Assembly (NCBI GenBank): GCA_031254875.1
Contig: JAIRTW010000115.1
Span: 1-32,318 of the forward strand
Direction: 5' to 3'
Source of the DNA: Candidatus Bathycorpusculum termitum
GTDB taxonomy: Archaea; Thermoproteota; Bathyarchaeia; Bathyarchaeales; Bathycorpusculaceae
Length of the DNA stretch: 32,318 bases
This document shows positions 17,296 to 24,544 of the stretch, piece by piece. Each line of letters starts with the position of its first letter. Within the stretch, counting starts at the first letter, position 1. The notes beneath the pieces were generated by a model. The model had not been told where the DNA came from. It saw only the letters and a list, made by a program, of their open reading frames with translations, and made no database searches. A program made the translations under genes and the position numbers.

Positions 17296-18510
17296 TTATT
17301 TGCGTTTCCTATAAACTGGTTCCCCACGCTCAGTATCATAACGTATGAATTGATACCCCGCCGCTATCAATGAATCCTCGTCTTCTTTGGTTTGTGGACG
17401 CCGTACAATATACTCCTCCACTGTGAAGGTGCTGTGCTCATAGACTGCGGTAGCATTCAAATTACGATGACCCAACAGCTTCTGTACTTGTCGTATGCTT
17501 CCTGTTAACTCGTATTCGCGGGTGCCTCTCCAGTGCCTGAACGAATGTAGGGATATTTTCATAAAGTTGCTGTTCCCAGTTTTCTCTGCAAGGCGTCGGC
17601 GTACTGCACGAAAGTTATTCTGTTTTACATTATAGGGGCTAAATATGTAGCCGTCCTCTCGTTTTACAAGTTTATTTAGCATATAGATGGTTTGTTCAGT
17701 GATTCGGACTGTACGGTTTAGACTGTTCTTTTCAGCATAGTTTATGGCGGCTGTAAGTTGGTGTTTGTCAAGTTCTGTCCAGCGGATTTTGTTTGCTTCA
17801 CCAGCTCGGCAACCCGTGTCTTTGAGGACTTGTAGATAAGCGGCTAAGGTGTTGCCGCTGGCGGCTATGAGTTGGTTTAGTTCCTCCTCTGTGGGGAGAT
17901 ACTTCTGTTTGGGTTGATAGCGTCGTTTGGGTGCTGTGAAGGGTAAGTGATGTTTACGTGCGTATGCACTGTAACTGCAGATTATAGTGTAGTAGGTAGG
18001 TTCACGCCATCTTTGACGTTCAGTGTATAGTACTGTTAGGACAGATTCGGGGTTCATCAAGTCCGCGCCATACTTGACGAGTTGCTTGAGGTAGTTGATG
18101 CGGCGTTTGATGGTTTGTTCTTTTAAGCCATGTTTTTGTAGAGTCCAAGCGTAGCTTGTGAGGTAGCCATTTTGTGTTTGATGTTCGCTTGTCTGTTGCT
18201 CAGTGAGTGCTTTGTGTGTTCCTGCACCCAAGTTTTGCGTTGCATGCTCTGCTTGAGCATCTTGTTTGTTGGATGCGGCCAATAGTTCACTATCCGTTGT
18301 AGCGTTTTGTTGGCTGTTAAGGTAGTGTTTTTCACGTAAACTTATGCTTGTTGGTTGATGAGTACTGAATTTATGTCTACATGTTTGACATTGATAGCGT
18401 TGTTGCTCCCAGCCGTCTTTATGGACTCTATATCCAGCATGAACCACACGCTCACTTTTTTGACATACGGGACATATGGGTAGAGCTTGCGCTATATCAG
18501 TAGTTGTCAT
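17296..18510 (-). CDS. int: Tyrosine recombinase (integrase) with N-terminal zinc finger
   Basis: 404 residues. An N-terminal four-Cys finger (Cys13, Cys16, Cys41, Cys44; CPVC and CQTC) resembles those of IS1-type InsA proteins and many archaeal integrases. A polar linker (about 55-110) leads to a SAM-like core-binding domain (115-190) and the catalytic domain (200-370). Candidate active-site residues are Arg235 (DTGCRAGEA), Lys261, His322 and Arg325 (HSFRH), His348 (GHRN) and nucleophile Tyr357 (AVYEHS), a complete set. A clear GGAGG lies 8 bases before the ATG, 32 bases after the helicase stop. It should catalyse integration and excision between the 17-bp repeats. The ending YRKRK matters for the relic near 27.7 kb. 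Confidence 0.93.
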   Translation of the reverse strand: MTTTDIAQALPICPVCQKSERVVHAGYRVHKDGWEQQRYQCQTCRHKFSTHQPTSISLREKHYLNSQQNATTDSELLAASNKQDAQAEHATQNLGAGTHKALTEQQTSEHQTQNGYLTSYAWTLQKHGLKEQTIKRRINYLKQLVKYGADLMNPESVLTVLYTERQRWREPTYYTIICSYSAYARKHHLPFTAPKRRYQPKQKYLPTEEELNQLIAASGNTLAAYLQVLKDTGCRAGEANKIRWTELDKHQLTAAINYAEKNSLNRTVRITEQTIYMLNKLVKREDGYIFSPYNVKQNNFRAVRRRLAEKTGNSNFMKISLHSFRHWRGTREYELTGSIRQVQKLLGHRNLNATAVYEHSTFTVEEYIVRRPQTKEDEDSLIAAGYQFIRYDTERGEPVYRKRK

Positions 18511-18542
18511 TATAGAAGCCTCCGAAAAAATATAGGGTATGG

Positions 18543-20891
18543 CTAAGTTTGGTAGCCTATATCGCCGAACTCAGGTGATTGATGTTGTGGTGTGCCTTCT
18601 CGCCACTCACCCTGATATGACGATTTACGTGTATCAAACTCTGTTTGTGTCCAAAACCAAGGGTCTCCGCCATCGTGCGGCACAACTTCTATGCGTCCGT
18701 CAGCTTGTTTTGTCCAGGTGTAGATTTTAGGTTTAGCGAAGGGGGGAGTAAAAGTTTCTTGTTTTGTATGGGGTGTTGGTTGTGGTTCTATTGTGGGTTC
18801 CTTAAAGATTGATTGTTGTGGGTGTGGCTCTACAGGACACTCTGGGTTTATGATGTCTGGAGGCTGAGTTGTTGGTGTAATAGCTTGTTTTGTAGATTCT
18901 TTTGAATTATCAGTAACACGTGTAATATCAGTAACATCAGTGACATTAGTAACAACGGTAACAATAGAAGTTTGTTTAGCTTTAATGTTTTGTAATTTAG
19001 GAATTACACCATATTTCTTTATTATACGATTTAATTTAACTACATTAAAGTGCCAATTCACACGTGTTTTACCACTATCAACATCTCTTCTTTTTTCGCT
19101 GCAACCATTAAACCGTGTCCCTAAACGATCACCCACCTTCTTTTTAGATACAAACCCAAACTCCACCGTCTCCATAGCAGTCTTAATCTGTTTCTTCAAT
19201 TGCTTATCGTCGTATTCACCATCTAAATCGTCTTGCAAAGCATCCCAAATAGTCTCAAACCAAACATCCCCCGAACCAGCATCAACCGTCTCATTCAAGC
19301 ACTTAACGATGTGGTACTCCAAAGTTTTCTGACGTACCAACAACCGATTATTTACAGCCTGATCCATCAACCTAAACATATCATCATAACAAGATAGTTT
19401 AGAAGCTGTCTGAAGGATAGGTAACCATAACTCCTTAAACCGGCCTCGCACATTAGCCGGTAAATTAAGTTCTATAGCCGACGGAAACTTTTGTTCTTTC
19501 ACCGACAAACGATAAAGTAAAAGCTGATTACGAATGTACCGCCATCTCTCCCGGTCGACATCGTCTATGTCGCCCCAATCCTTCTCGGGGTAACCGGTAG
19601 TCATAGCGATAAAGATGCAGCGCTCGTTAAATCCCTTACATTTGTTAGGATCTTGCGCGTCCTCAGATGCGAAATATTTTAATCCGAAGCAAGGATAAAA
19701 CCGCATCTCCCGAGTGCCAGGCCCAGTTATAATACGGGGAACTTTGGCTCCCTTTTGATATCCCCCCTTATAGATAGTCATTTTGGCGTTGTCTTTATCT
19801 AAAAGGGTTAATTCGTCTTCGCAAATTGTCGGTATACAATCCTCATCCTCGTAGTACTGATAGATGTTTGCGCCATTCAAGTTTTGACCATGCAACGGCC
19901 GATAGTCAAGTTCTCGATGCAGTCCAATTGTAACGGTTTTGCCCGATTCGTTATCGCCTTCATGGTAGAGGTAGGGGGTAGAGTTTGCTTTATCCTGCAG
20001 GTAACTAAATAGTGTGCAAATTGCTTCGAGTTTAATGTATTCATCTTCTAAATCGAGGAACTTCTTAAACTCGGCATATACAAGGTCATAAAGTTCCTGC
20101 AAACTTAAAGGCGTAATTCCTGTTTGGAATTCAGGGAATTTGTATGTACCCATCATGATTTTATCAGTAATGGGAGCATACTTTTGATCGCCAAACTTGA
20201 CGTTACTATAAGTTTTAAACTCACCCTTTTGATAAACCGCAAATATTGGTTTACCGGCTAAATATATCGATTCATAATAGCCTTCTTCGCTATAACCGCA
20301 AGCCTTCATTGGGTATTGTTTTTCTTTGTCTTCCTTGTTGTCTTTTTTGTCTTGTTTTTTTATTTTAAGAATATCAGCTATAACTTCTTCGTCTTTTTGT
20401 GTGATTTGCTCCCGCGGCGGCTCAGGGAAACTTGATACTGTGACTTCTTCCACTATGGGGTTTTCTTGCTTGGTCGTTGTGGTTGCTTCGGTTGTTTGGG
20501 TCTCTTGTAATTCTTCAGTTATATTGAGGGCGTCGGCTTTATTGACATACTCTTCTCTAATCTGTTGTTCTATGGGGTTGCTTGCTTTTGCGGTTGTTAT
20601 GAATTGGAATTGTAATGATGTTTGGTTTGGGTTTGTACTGGCATCGATTAACGTTTCAGGTCGTCGGGTTTTGCTTTGTGTACGTTTGATTTGACTGCGG
20701 AGACTCTTTGGCGTTTTAAAGTTTGGGTTGGGAGGATTAATTATTTTAGACTCGTCACCCATACCTTTATTGACTACGTTTGTATCTGGATTAGTGTCTG
20801 TCTTTGAGACAGGTACTTTCATTGGGATTGCGCCGTTCTCTTGGTCGGGCCCGGCGCTTTCCTCAATTTTATTCGGTTGTGTTGGTTCCAT
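18543..20891 (-). CDS. P-loop replicative helicase-like protein of the element
   Basis: About 782 residues from the ATG at 20891 (MEPTQPNK); the frame extends to 20939 without a good ribosome site. Residues 1-190 are a polar, Thr/Glu/Lys-rich disordered tail. The ATPase core has Walker A GDNESGKT at about 312-319, a Walker B-like IPTICEDE near 353-360, and a later GPGTREMRFYPCFGLKYFASE segment, as in helicases that partner phage and plasmid primases (DUF927/DUF3631-like or SF3-like). A winged-helix-like region follows, then a VTD-repeat segment near residue 640 and a Pro/Thr-rich tail. With the upstream primase it forms a split primase-helicase. The start overlaps the zinc-ribbon gene by 23 bases. 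Confidence 0.82.
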   Translation of the reverse strand: MEPTQPNKIEESAGPDQENGAIPMKVPVSKTDTNPDTNVVNKGMGDESKIINPPNPNFKTPKSLRSQIKRTQSKTRRPETLIDASTNPNQTSLQFQFITTAKASNPIEQQIREEYVNKADALNITEELQETQTTEATTTTKQENPIVEEVTVSSFPEPPREQITQKDEEVIADILKIKKQDKKDNKEDKEKQYPMKACGYSEEGYYESIYLAGKPIFAVYQKGEFKTYSNVKFGDQKYAPITDKIMMGTYKFPEFQTGITPLSLQELYDLVYAEFKKFLDLEDEYIKLEAICTLFSYLQDKANSTPYLYHEGDNESGKTVTIGLHRELDYRPLHGQNLNGANIYQYYEDEDCIPTICEDELTLLDKDNAKMTIYKGGYQKGAKVPRIITGPGTREMRFYPCFGLKYFASEDAQDPNKCKGFNERCIFIAMTTGYPEKDWGDIDDVDRERWRYIRNQLLLYRLSVKEQKFPSAIELNLPANVRGRFKELWLPILQTASKLSCYDDMFRLMDQAVNNRLLVRQKTLEYHIVKCLNETVDAGSGDVWFETIWDALQDDLDGEYDDKQLKKQIKTAMETVEFGFVSKKKVGDRLGTRFNGCSEKRRDVDSGKTRVNWHFNVVKLNRIIKKYGVIPKLQNIKAKQTSIVTVVTNVTDVTDITRVTDNSKESTKQAITPTTQPPDIINPECPVEPHPQQSIFKEPTIEPQPTPHTKQETFTPPFAKPKIYTWTKQADGRIEVVPHDGGDPWFWTQTEFDTRKSSYQGEWREGTPQHQSPEFGDIGYQT
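18909..18962. repeat. Six 9-bp repeat units inside the helicase gene
   Basis: Six consecutive 9-mers in exact register: ATCAGTAAC, ACGTGTAAT, ATCAGTAAC, ATCAGTGAC, ATTAGTAAC, AACGGTAAC. The minus strand encodes Val-Thr-Asp-type triplets. The same 9-mer recurs in the noncoding array at 27387-27440, so the repeats may be DNA-level binding sites as well as a protein linker. Confidence 0.6.
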
Positions 20892-21045
20892 AGTTATCAA
20901 CTCTGACAAAGGGTTTTCGTATAGGTGCACCATATGCATGTTGGCATCTGGGGCACCTTCGGGGGTTGCTTATTCGGCTTATTGATAGGTAGCCGCATCG
21001 CTCACATTTGTGTGCGATTGTTTTTATTTCGATTGTTGTAGACAT
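20869..21045 (-). CDS. Small zinc-ribbon protein
   Basis: 58 residues from the ATG at 21045; an in-frame GTG at 21054 is possible but the ATG has GAAGTGA five bases upstream. Two Cys pairs, CERC and CPRC, separated by about 17 residues (HKCERCGYLSISRISNPRRCPRC) form a classic zinc ribbon, followed by a basic AYGAPIRKPF tail. Such proteins bind DNA, RNA or protein partners. It is the first gene after the promoter/operator at about 21.13 kb and overlaps the helicase start by 23 bases in another frame, so it probably shares a transcript with the helicase and integrase. A role in replication or regulation is inferred from position only. Confidence 0.7.
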   Translation of the reverse strand: MSTTIEIKTIAHKCERCGYLSISRISNPRRCPRCQHAYGAPIRKPFVRVDNYGTNTTE

Positions 21046-21122
21046 TTGTTTCACTTCTTTTTTTGGGTCGTGTGTAGGGTTAGTCCTTTCACACTATTAC
21101 AAATACTTGTGATATCGCTCTT

Positions 21123-21151
21123 TATAAGCTTATATTCTAATTTAGAATATA
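21123..21151 (-). promoter_or_regulatory. Promoter with two palindromes upstream of the zinc ribbon-helicase-integrase operon
   Basis: A 12-bp palindrome TATAAGCTTATA (21123-21134) is followed by a perfect inverted repeat with arms TATATTCTAA (21131-21140) and TTAGAATATA (21142-21151) around one base. On the minus strand it offers a TATA box (CTTATAAA) about 80 bases before the zinc-ribbon start. The element AAGCTTATAA is also found before the rightward operon at 23623-23632. A dimeric repressor such as one of the element's RHH proteins could bind here. Confidence 0.55.
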
Positions 21152-21222
21152 CCACACTCCAAACCACAAACACCATCAAACTTTATATAAGTATATACTT
21201 TATTGCATCGACCGCAACACAC

Positions 21223-21244
21223 AAAAAAAGAAAGAAAGAAAAGA
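21223..21244 (-). terminator. T-rich terminator after the primase gene
   Basis: The minus strand reads T-rich (TTCTTTCTTTC and a run of seven T) starting directly after the primase stop. This suits archaeal termination and, with the promoter just downstream, separates the primase operon from the zinc ribbon-helicase-integrase operon. Confidence 0.5.
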
Positions 21245-21245
21245 A

Positions 21246-22331
21246 CTAAACCACCAAACCATCCAACTTGAGCGCTTTCAACCCACCAATCCCCAGCAAC
21301 TCATCGACGGGCTTAACACACACAAAATACTGATGATACACAACATCGAGAAACTCTTGACAATCCCCCAATGTTGCACCCGAACGTTCACAAAGCACCT
21401 CCACCACACGACAACAAGAGCGATAATCTATACCTCTCTTGCGAAAGTAGCCGCATAACGCCAACACAAACCTTTGCCGCTGACCCACAACAAACCCATC
21501 ACCCCAAAAATCAACAACACATTTTATACCCCTATCAGTTAACCCGCCGGCAACCTTTGGTGCTTGAAATATCTGAGTGTTCACTCTTGTATATCTCTGA
21601 CTTAATCTTTGCTCCGTACATTGCCGCAGTAGACTTATCGATGGCCAATCCAAAGTTAAACCCTGCTTATTCCACAAAAGATCAATAGGTTGCGGCGCCC
21701 AGCTATCCAAATCTAACATGCGGCTCCACAACTTGTGCTTCTGATTAAAGCCAAACGGCAACTTGCAGTACTTTCCATAAGGCGTATGCTTAGTGACACC
21801 TTCCCCATCAGGGAACAATTCCACCTTATCAGGGTGCCCGTTTTTGATGTAGCCGCATTCTTTTAGAATCTTTAACCCCCACGTTTTAATGTACTTGGCG
21901 GGGTAGGCTTCATCGAATAGCACCCAAAGATGATAATTGTCAGATGGGTAACGTGATGCCTCTAAAACAATGTGTTTGTCTCTGATCTTGAGTTTCTCAC
22001 GCAAATAACTCAGCACTTTACTACAAGCTTGCTTAGCAGACTCATCTTTGAAGTGGTCATCATCGAAGTCAAAAACCATCACACGCACCGTGCTGTCGTT
22101 ACAAATTATTGGCACACCCACAGTTTGCAAGCCTGTTAAATGCCGCAACAACAAAGCATCAGAGACTGGGACATCCACGCCTTTCGTGTCATTTGAGTAG
22201 TCTTTGACGAGCCTGAACTTGTGTTCAGGGTTTTGTGTCCAATAGCAATCTTGGCGGTGTACAAAGAGTTGTTTGAGGAGGTCTAAGGTTCTGTTTAGGT
22301 TGCCGTTTGGATGTGAAGGTTGAATTGACAT
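21246..22331 (-). CDS. Archaeo-eukaryotic primase (AEP superfamily)
   Basis: 361 residues from the ATG at 22331, chosen because it sits in a TAATG overlap with the previous stop and follows GGTGGAG at about 8 bases. The AEP catalytic signs are visible: VMVFDFDDDH with metal-binding acidic residues at about 87-92, then SDNYHLWVLF with the motif-2 His near 134, and KVELFPDGEG...YCKLPFGFN near 170-195, as in primases of plasmid, phage and TOTE-type systems. A C-terminal helical PriCT-like region (GQRQRFVLALCGYFRKRGI) follows. It likely makes primers, and possibly extends DNA, at the element's origin, with the separately encoded helicase downstream. Confidence 0.85.
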   Translation of the reverse strand: MSIQPSHPNGNLNRTLDLLKQLFVHRQDCYWTQNPEHKFRLVKDYSNDTKGVDVPVSDALLLRHLTGLQTVGVPIICNDSTVRVMVFDFDDDHFKDESAKQACSKVLSYLREKLKIRDKHIVLEASRYPSDNYHLWVLFDEAYPAKYIKTWGLKILKECGYIKNGHPDKVELFPDGEGVTKHTPYGKYCKLPFGFNQKHKLWSRMLDLDSWAPQPIDLLWNKQGLTLDWPSISLLRQCTEQRLSQRYTRVNTQIFQAPKVAGGLTDRGIKCVVDFWGDGFVVGQRQRFVLALCGYFRKRGIDYRSCCRVVEVLCERSGATLGDCQEFLDVVYHQYFVCVKPVDELLGIGGLKALKLDGLVV

Positions 22332-22810
22332 TAGCTCTCCACCGCCATTCGTTGTCGTTTGCATAATCTTAAGCGCCGCACAACACACCCGCGGCTGGTG
22401 CTATACTCATAAAGATAACAAACTTCGCTATACCACCGGTCAGCCTCCACCGTGAACCGTACTGAAGTTAGGAAGTCATAGAACCAAAAGCTATCCTTAA
22501 ACCTGGGGATATTTACTGATTTATAGTCACAGGCGTAAACGTATGCTTGATCGTAGGGTTTATGACATACAATGTTCCAGGGGAGGTTGTGGAGTTTCTT
22601 TTCTGGGATGTAGGTTTTGATTTCGCATCGGTTGTAGCGGCAGGTGTGTAGCGTGTGTTCTCGGCATTGTGTTCTTGTGCATACAAAGCTTTTCAAATCA
22701 AGAACATACTTATGCTCGCAACTGGATTTAGAGAGGGGGGTGGGAGACTTTCGTCTCTTAGGCGGAGTTGGTTGTTGTGTTGGGTAGTGGCGAACGATTA
22801 TTGACTGCAT
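22331..22810 (-). CDS. Cys-rich unknown protein of the replication operon
   Basis: 159 residues, no family recognised. After a Pro/Lys-rich N-terminus comes a Cys/His cluster (SSCEHKY, CTRTQC, EHTLHTCRYNRC at about 30-64), suggesting one or two structural zinc sites. Residues 70-130 are rich in Trp, Tyr and Phe (DSFWFYDFLTSVRF). The C-terminus is basic and Arg-rich. Its ATG overlaps the stop of the preceding gene (TGATG) and its stop overlaps the primase ATG (TAATG), so it is translationally embedded in the primase operon. That placement and the zinc-like cluster make a nucleic-acid-binding replication accessory role reasonable, but this is inference. Confidence 0.68.
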   Translation of the reverse strand: MQSIIVRHYPTQQPTPPKRRKSPTPLSKSSCEHKYVLDLKSFVCTRTQCREHTLHTCRYNRCEIKTYIPEKKLHNLPWNIVCHKPYDQAYVYACDYKSVNIPRFKDSFWFYDFLTSVRFTVEADRWYSEVCYLYEYSTSRGCVVRRLRLCKRQRMAVES

Positions 22811-23298
22811 CAGGCAATGCCAACCTTATAGTTGGTTTTTTTGATTGGTTTACGGCAGTACAATGTTGGTTCTGTGGATTTGAATGGAATTGTCCACCAA
22901 CAGAACCCAAGCCTGAACTCACCGACGTATGACTGTAACAGCAGGCGTGTGGCTTCGTTAAGTGACGTGGCTGTGATTTGTTCACAAGCTTCCCCTTTAC
23001 TGGTTTTAGATGGCTGCCAGGGGAGGCTGTTGACATCAATGACAGAGTTGTTTGTGTCATTTAGGGCTGGCTTTTCTGCTGTAAAAACGTCAGGTGTCGA
23101 TGATGGTTTAGCATACCCGGGCTTTAGTGATGCGGCGACTTCGATTTGCTGAGTTGTAGCTTGCCATGTTAGGTAGGTTGGGTCTATGCTGTTAATGAGG
23201 TTTGACAGCTGTTCGGCGTGTTCGACTGTGATGTCAAGTTGTCGTTTGAGGCGGTCGAGTAGTACCGATTGACTTATCTGAGTGACTTGTGTAGTCAT
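22810..23298 (-). CDS. Unknown 162-residue protein of the replication operon
   Basis: The start is the ATG at 23298 (MTTQVTQISQS), which overlaps the stop of the RHH gene by four bases (ATGA); a longer frame to 23322 would extend into it. Residues 1-55 look helical and amphipathic (LLDRLKRQLDITVEHAEQLSNLI). The middle is polar, and the end has TSLNEATRLLLQSYVGEF followed by an aromatic GFCWWTIPF strand and a Lys-rich tail. No family recognised. As second gene after the RHH regulator and upstream of the Cys-rich protein and primase, it is probably part of replication control. Confidence 0.65.
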   Translation of the reverse strand: MTTQVTQISQSVLLDRLKRQLDITVEHAEQLSNLINSIDPTYLTWQATTQQIEVAASLKPGYAKPSSTPDVFTAEKPALNDTNNSVIDVNSLPWQPSKTSKGEACEQITATSLNEATRLLLQSYVGEFRLGFCWWTIPFKSTEPTLYCRKPIKKTNYKVGIA

Positions 23299-23492
23299 GG
23301 GTTGTTCACCTCGTGTGAGCATTGCAGGGAGGATGCGAGCTCTACTTTTGCGGGTGAGGCTTGCATTCTCTCAAGTTTCTCTTGGATGGCTTCTCTGAGC
23401 CAGTCAGCTTTTGATGTCTGTCTGGTTTGGTCGATTTGTTTTACAATTTCAGTGTCGACCGCTACTGAGATTGTTGTTTTGTATGCTTTCAT
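23295..23492 (-). CDS. Ribbon-helix-helix regulator (CopG-like)
   Basis: 65 residues with the RHH layout: a short strand (KTTISVAVDTEIV), helix 1 (VKQIDQTRQTS), turn, and helix 2 (KADWLREAIQEKLERM). Such proteins bind DNA as dimers through the paired strand, often repressing their own operons, copy-control genes or antitoxin genes. It heads the leftward replication operon (RHH, unknown, Cys-rich, primase) and faces a second RHH-containing gene across a 164-base palindrome-rich spacer. Self-repression and copy-number control are the natural guesses; no toxin partner is evident. Confidence 0.82.
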   Translation of the reverse strand: MKAYKTTISVAVDTEIVKQIDQTRQTSKADWLREAIQEKLERMQASPAKVELASSLQCSHEVNNP

Positions 23493-23656
23493 AGGATATC
23501 ATTTATAGTTTATAGTAGACGTGTTATTTATATGTCCCTGTTTGTGGCATATGCCAAATCACTTCCCTGAGCAACGTTGCGTGTGCCACACAACCCATCA
23601 ACACCCAAGTATCAAACGATTTAAGCTTATAACGCACAATAAGATAATATCTTACT
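23493..23656. promoter_or_regulatory. Divergent control region between the two RHH genes
   Basis: This 164-base spacer drives the two arms of the element. It holds TATA-like repeats (TTTATAG twice, 23502-23515) for the leftward operon and AAGCTTATAA (23623-23632) 27 bases before the rightward ATG, the distance expected for a leaderless transcript. Palindromes are TGGCATATGCCA (23545-23556), GCAACGTTGC (23571-23580), GTGTGCCACAC (23581-23591) and TAAGAT-AAT-ATCTTA (23640-23654), the last ending just before the ATG. RHH binding and autoregulation are likely; an origin is also possible. Confidence 0.65.
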
Positions 23657-24208
23657 ATGACAAAACAAACAAAAACACAAACACACGGCTCAGTGAAGTA
23701 CACCGTCACCGTACCCCAACACATGCATAAAGAACTCAACAGCCACATCAAAGCATACAAAGAAACCAACATAAGCAAAGTCTTCCAAGATGCACTTAAC
23801 AGTTACCTTGTCAACGCACGCATCAATGAAGTCAAGCGTTCACACAGCCGAATCACTCAAGACCAGGTTCCCGCATCCACCAACCCACCCTATCGTAATG
23901 ATGGCAAAGACTTTGTACAACCCAACGGCAAATGGTACCCCGACAACGTCACCGCACCCACTTCGTTTGGTGGTCCGCAAACCGGCGGCACATTCTTCAT
24001 TGACGCTGAAGCTAAACAACGCATGCAAGCTCAAGAGGAACGTAACTTGCGATCTCAAATCATTCATTGTCAAGACGAGTACAACCAAGCAGAAGCACTC
24101 TACAAACAAGGCAAAGTGGACTATCAATATTGGACAGCCGCACAGGAATTGTATGAAGCATCAATGATGTTGTTGCAGGCTAAACTCAAAGCACTACGAG
24201 GCAACTAA
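23657..24208 (+). CDS. Ribbon-helix-helix protein with a helical C-terminal extension
   Basis: 183 residues. Residues 12-60 form an RHH domain (KYTVTVPQHMHKELNSHIKAYKE then NISKVFQDALNSYLVN). A Pro/Gly-rich linker with KWYPDN and SFGGPQTGGTFF (about 75-115) leads to a Glu/Gln-rich coiled-coil region (about 118-180, AKQRMQAQEERNLRSQI). The coil may mediate oligomerisation or contacts with other small proteins of the operon, several of which have similar helices. There is no ribosome site before the ATG, and a TATA box at 27 bases supports leaderless expression. As first gene of the rightward operon it may regulate that operon or partition the element; the latter is speculation. Confidence 0.78.
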   Translation: MTKQTKTQTHGSVKYTVTVPQHMHKELNSHIKAYKETNISKVFQDALNSYLVNARINEVKRSHSRITQDQVPASTNPPYRNDGKDFVQPNGKWYPDNVTAPTSFGGPQTGGTFFIDAEAKQRMQAQEERNLRSQIIHCQDEYNQAEALYKQGKVDYQYWTAAQELYEASMMLLQAKLKALRGN

Positions 24209-24209
24209 G

Positions 24210-24353
24210 ATGACTGACATAAAGCAAGGCTGGAAAACCAAAGATACACAAGGCACACGCTGGAACCCAACAGATGTTACAGGCTGTCCCACTTGCGGTG
24301 GTCCTAAGAATGATTGGAAAATGTTGATGCCGCAGGATAAACGGAGCTGTTAA
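24210..24353 (+). CDS. 47-residue protein with a CPTCGG knuckle
   Basis: A short frame beginning one base after the stop of the RHH/coil gene and ending one base before the next ATG. The peptide contains GWKTKDTQGTRWNP and then GCPTCGGPKNDW, one zinc-knuckle-like Cys pair with a further Cys at the very end (KRSC). Its perfect fit between two genes, with no free space, argues that it is translated. No family recognised. It may bind zinc as a dimer or only in complex with a partner. Confidence 0.6.
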   Translation: MTDIKQGWKTKDTQGTRWNPTDVTGCPTCGGPKNDWKMLMPQDKRSC

Positions 24354-24354
24354 A

Positions 24355-24543
24355 ATGACGAATTATTACTATCACCGCAACCACGCGCCCCTCTCACAAA
24401 TAGAACGCGAGTTAGAGACCGCGTTAGCCAACGCTGAAGAAGCTTTTTGGCAGAGTAAATGTTTGCTGCATCAAGTGTGTGTTCAATGCTTTGACAGTGA
24501 AAAGCAGGCGTATTACTATAAAATAGACTCTCGGAGCAGATAA
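24355..24543 (+). CDS. Small helical protein, unknown
   Basis: 62 residues, with GGAG about 8 bases before the ATG. A Tyr/His-rich start (TNYYYHRNHAP) is followed by an amphipathic helix (SQIERELETALANAEEAFWQSK) and a Cys-containing segment (LLHQVCVQCFDSEK). No family recognised. It lies within the rightward small-gene operon, with one base on each side separating it from its neighbours. Confidence 0.58.
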   Translation: MTNYYYHRNHAPLSQIERELETALANAEEAFWQSKCLLHQVCVQCFDSEKQAYYYKIDSRSR

Positions 24544-24544
24544 C

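Noticed and set aside
23502-23591. Clustered short palindromes considered as a CRISPR array
   Set aside because: The palindromes differ in sequence and spacing, with no repeated unit plus spacer and no cas genes.
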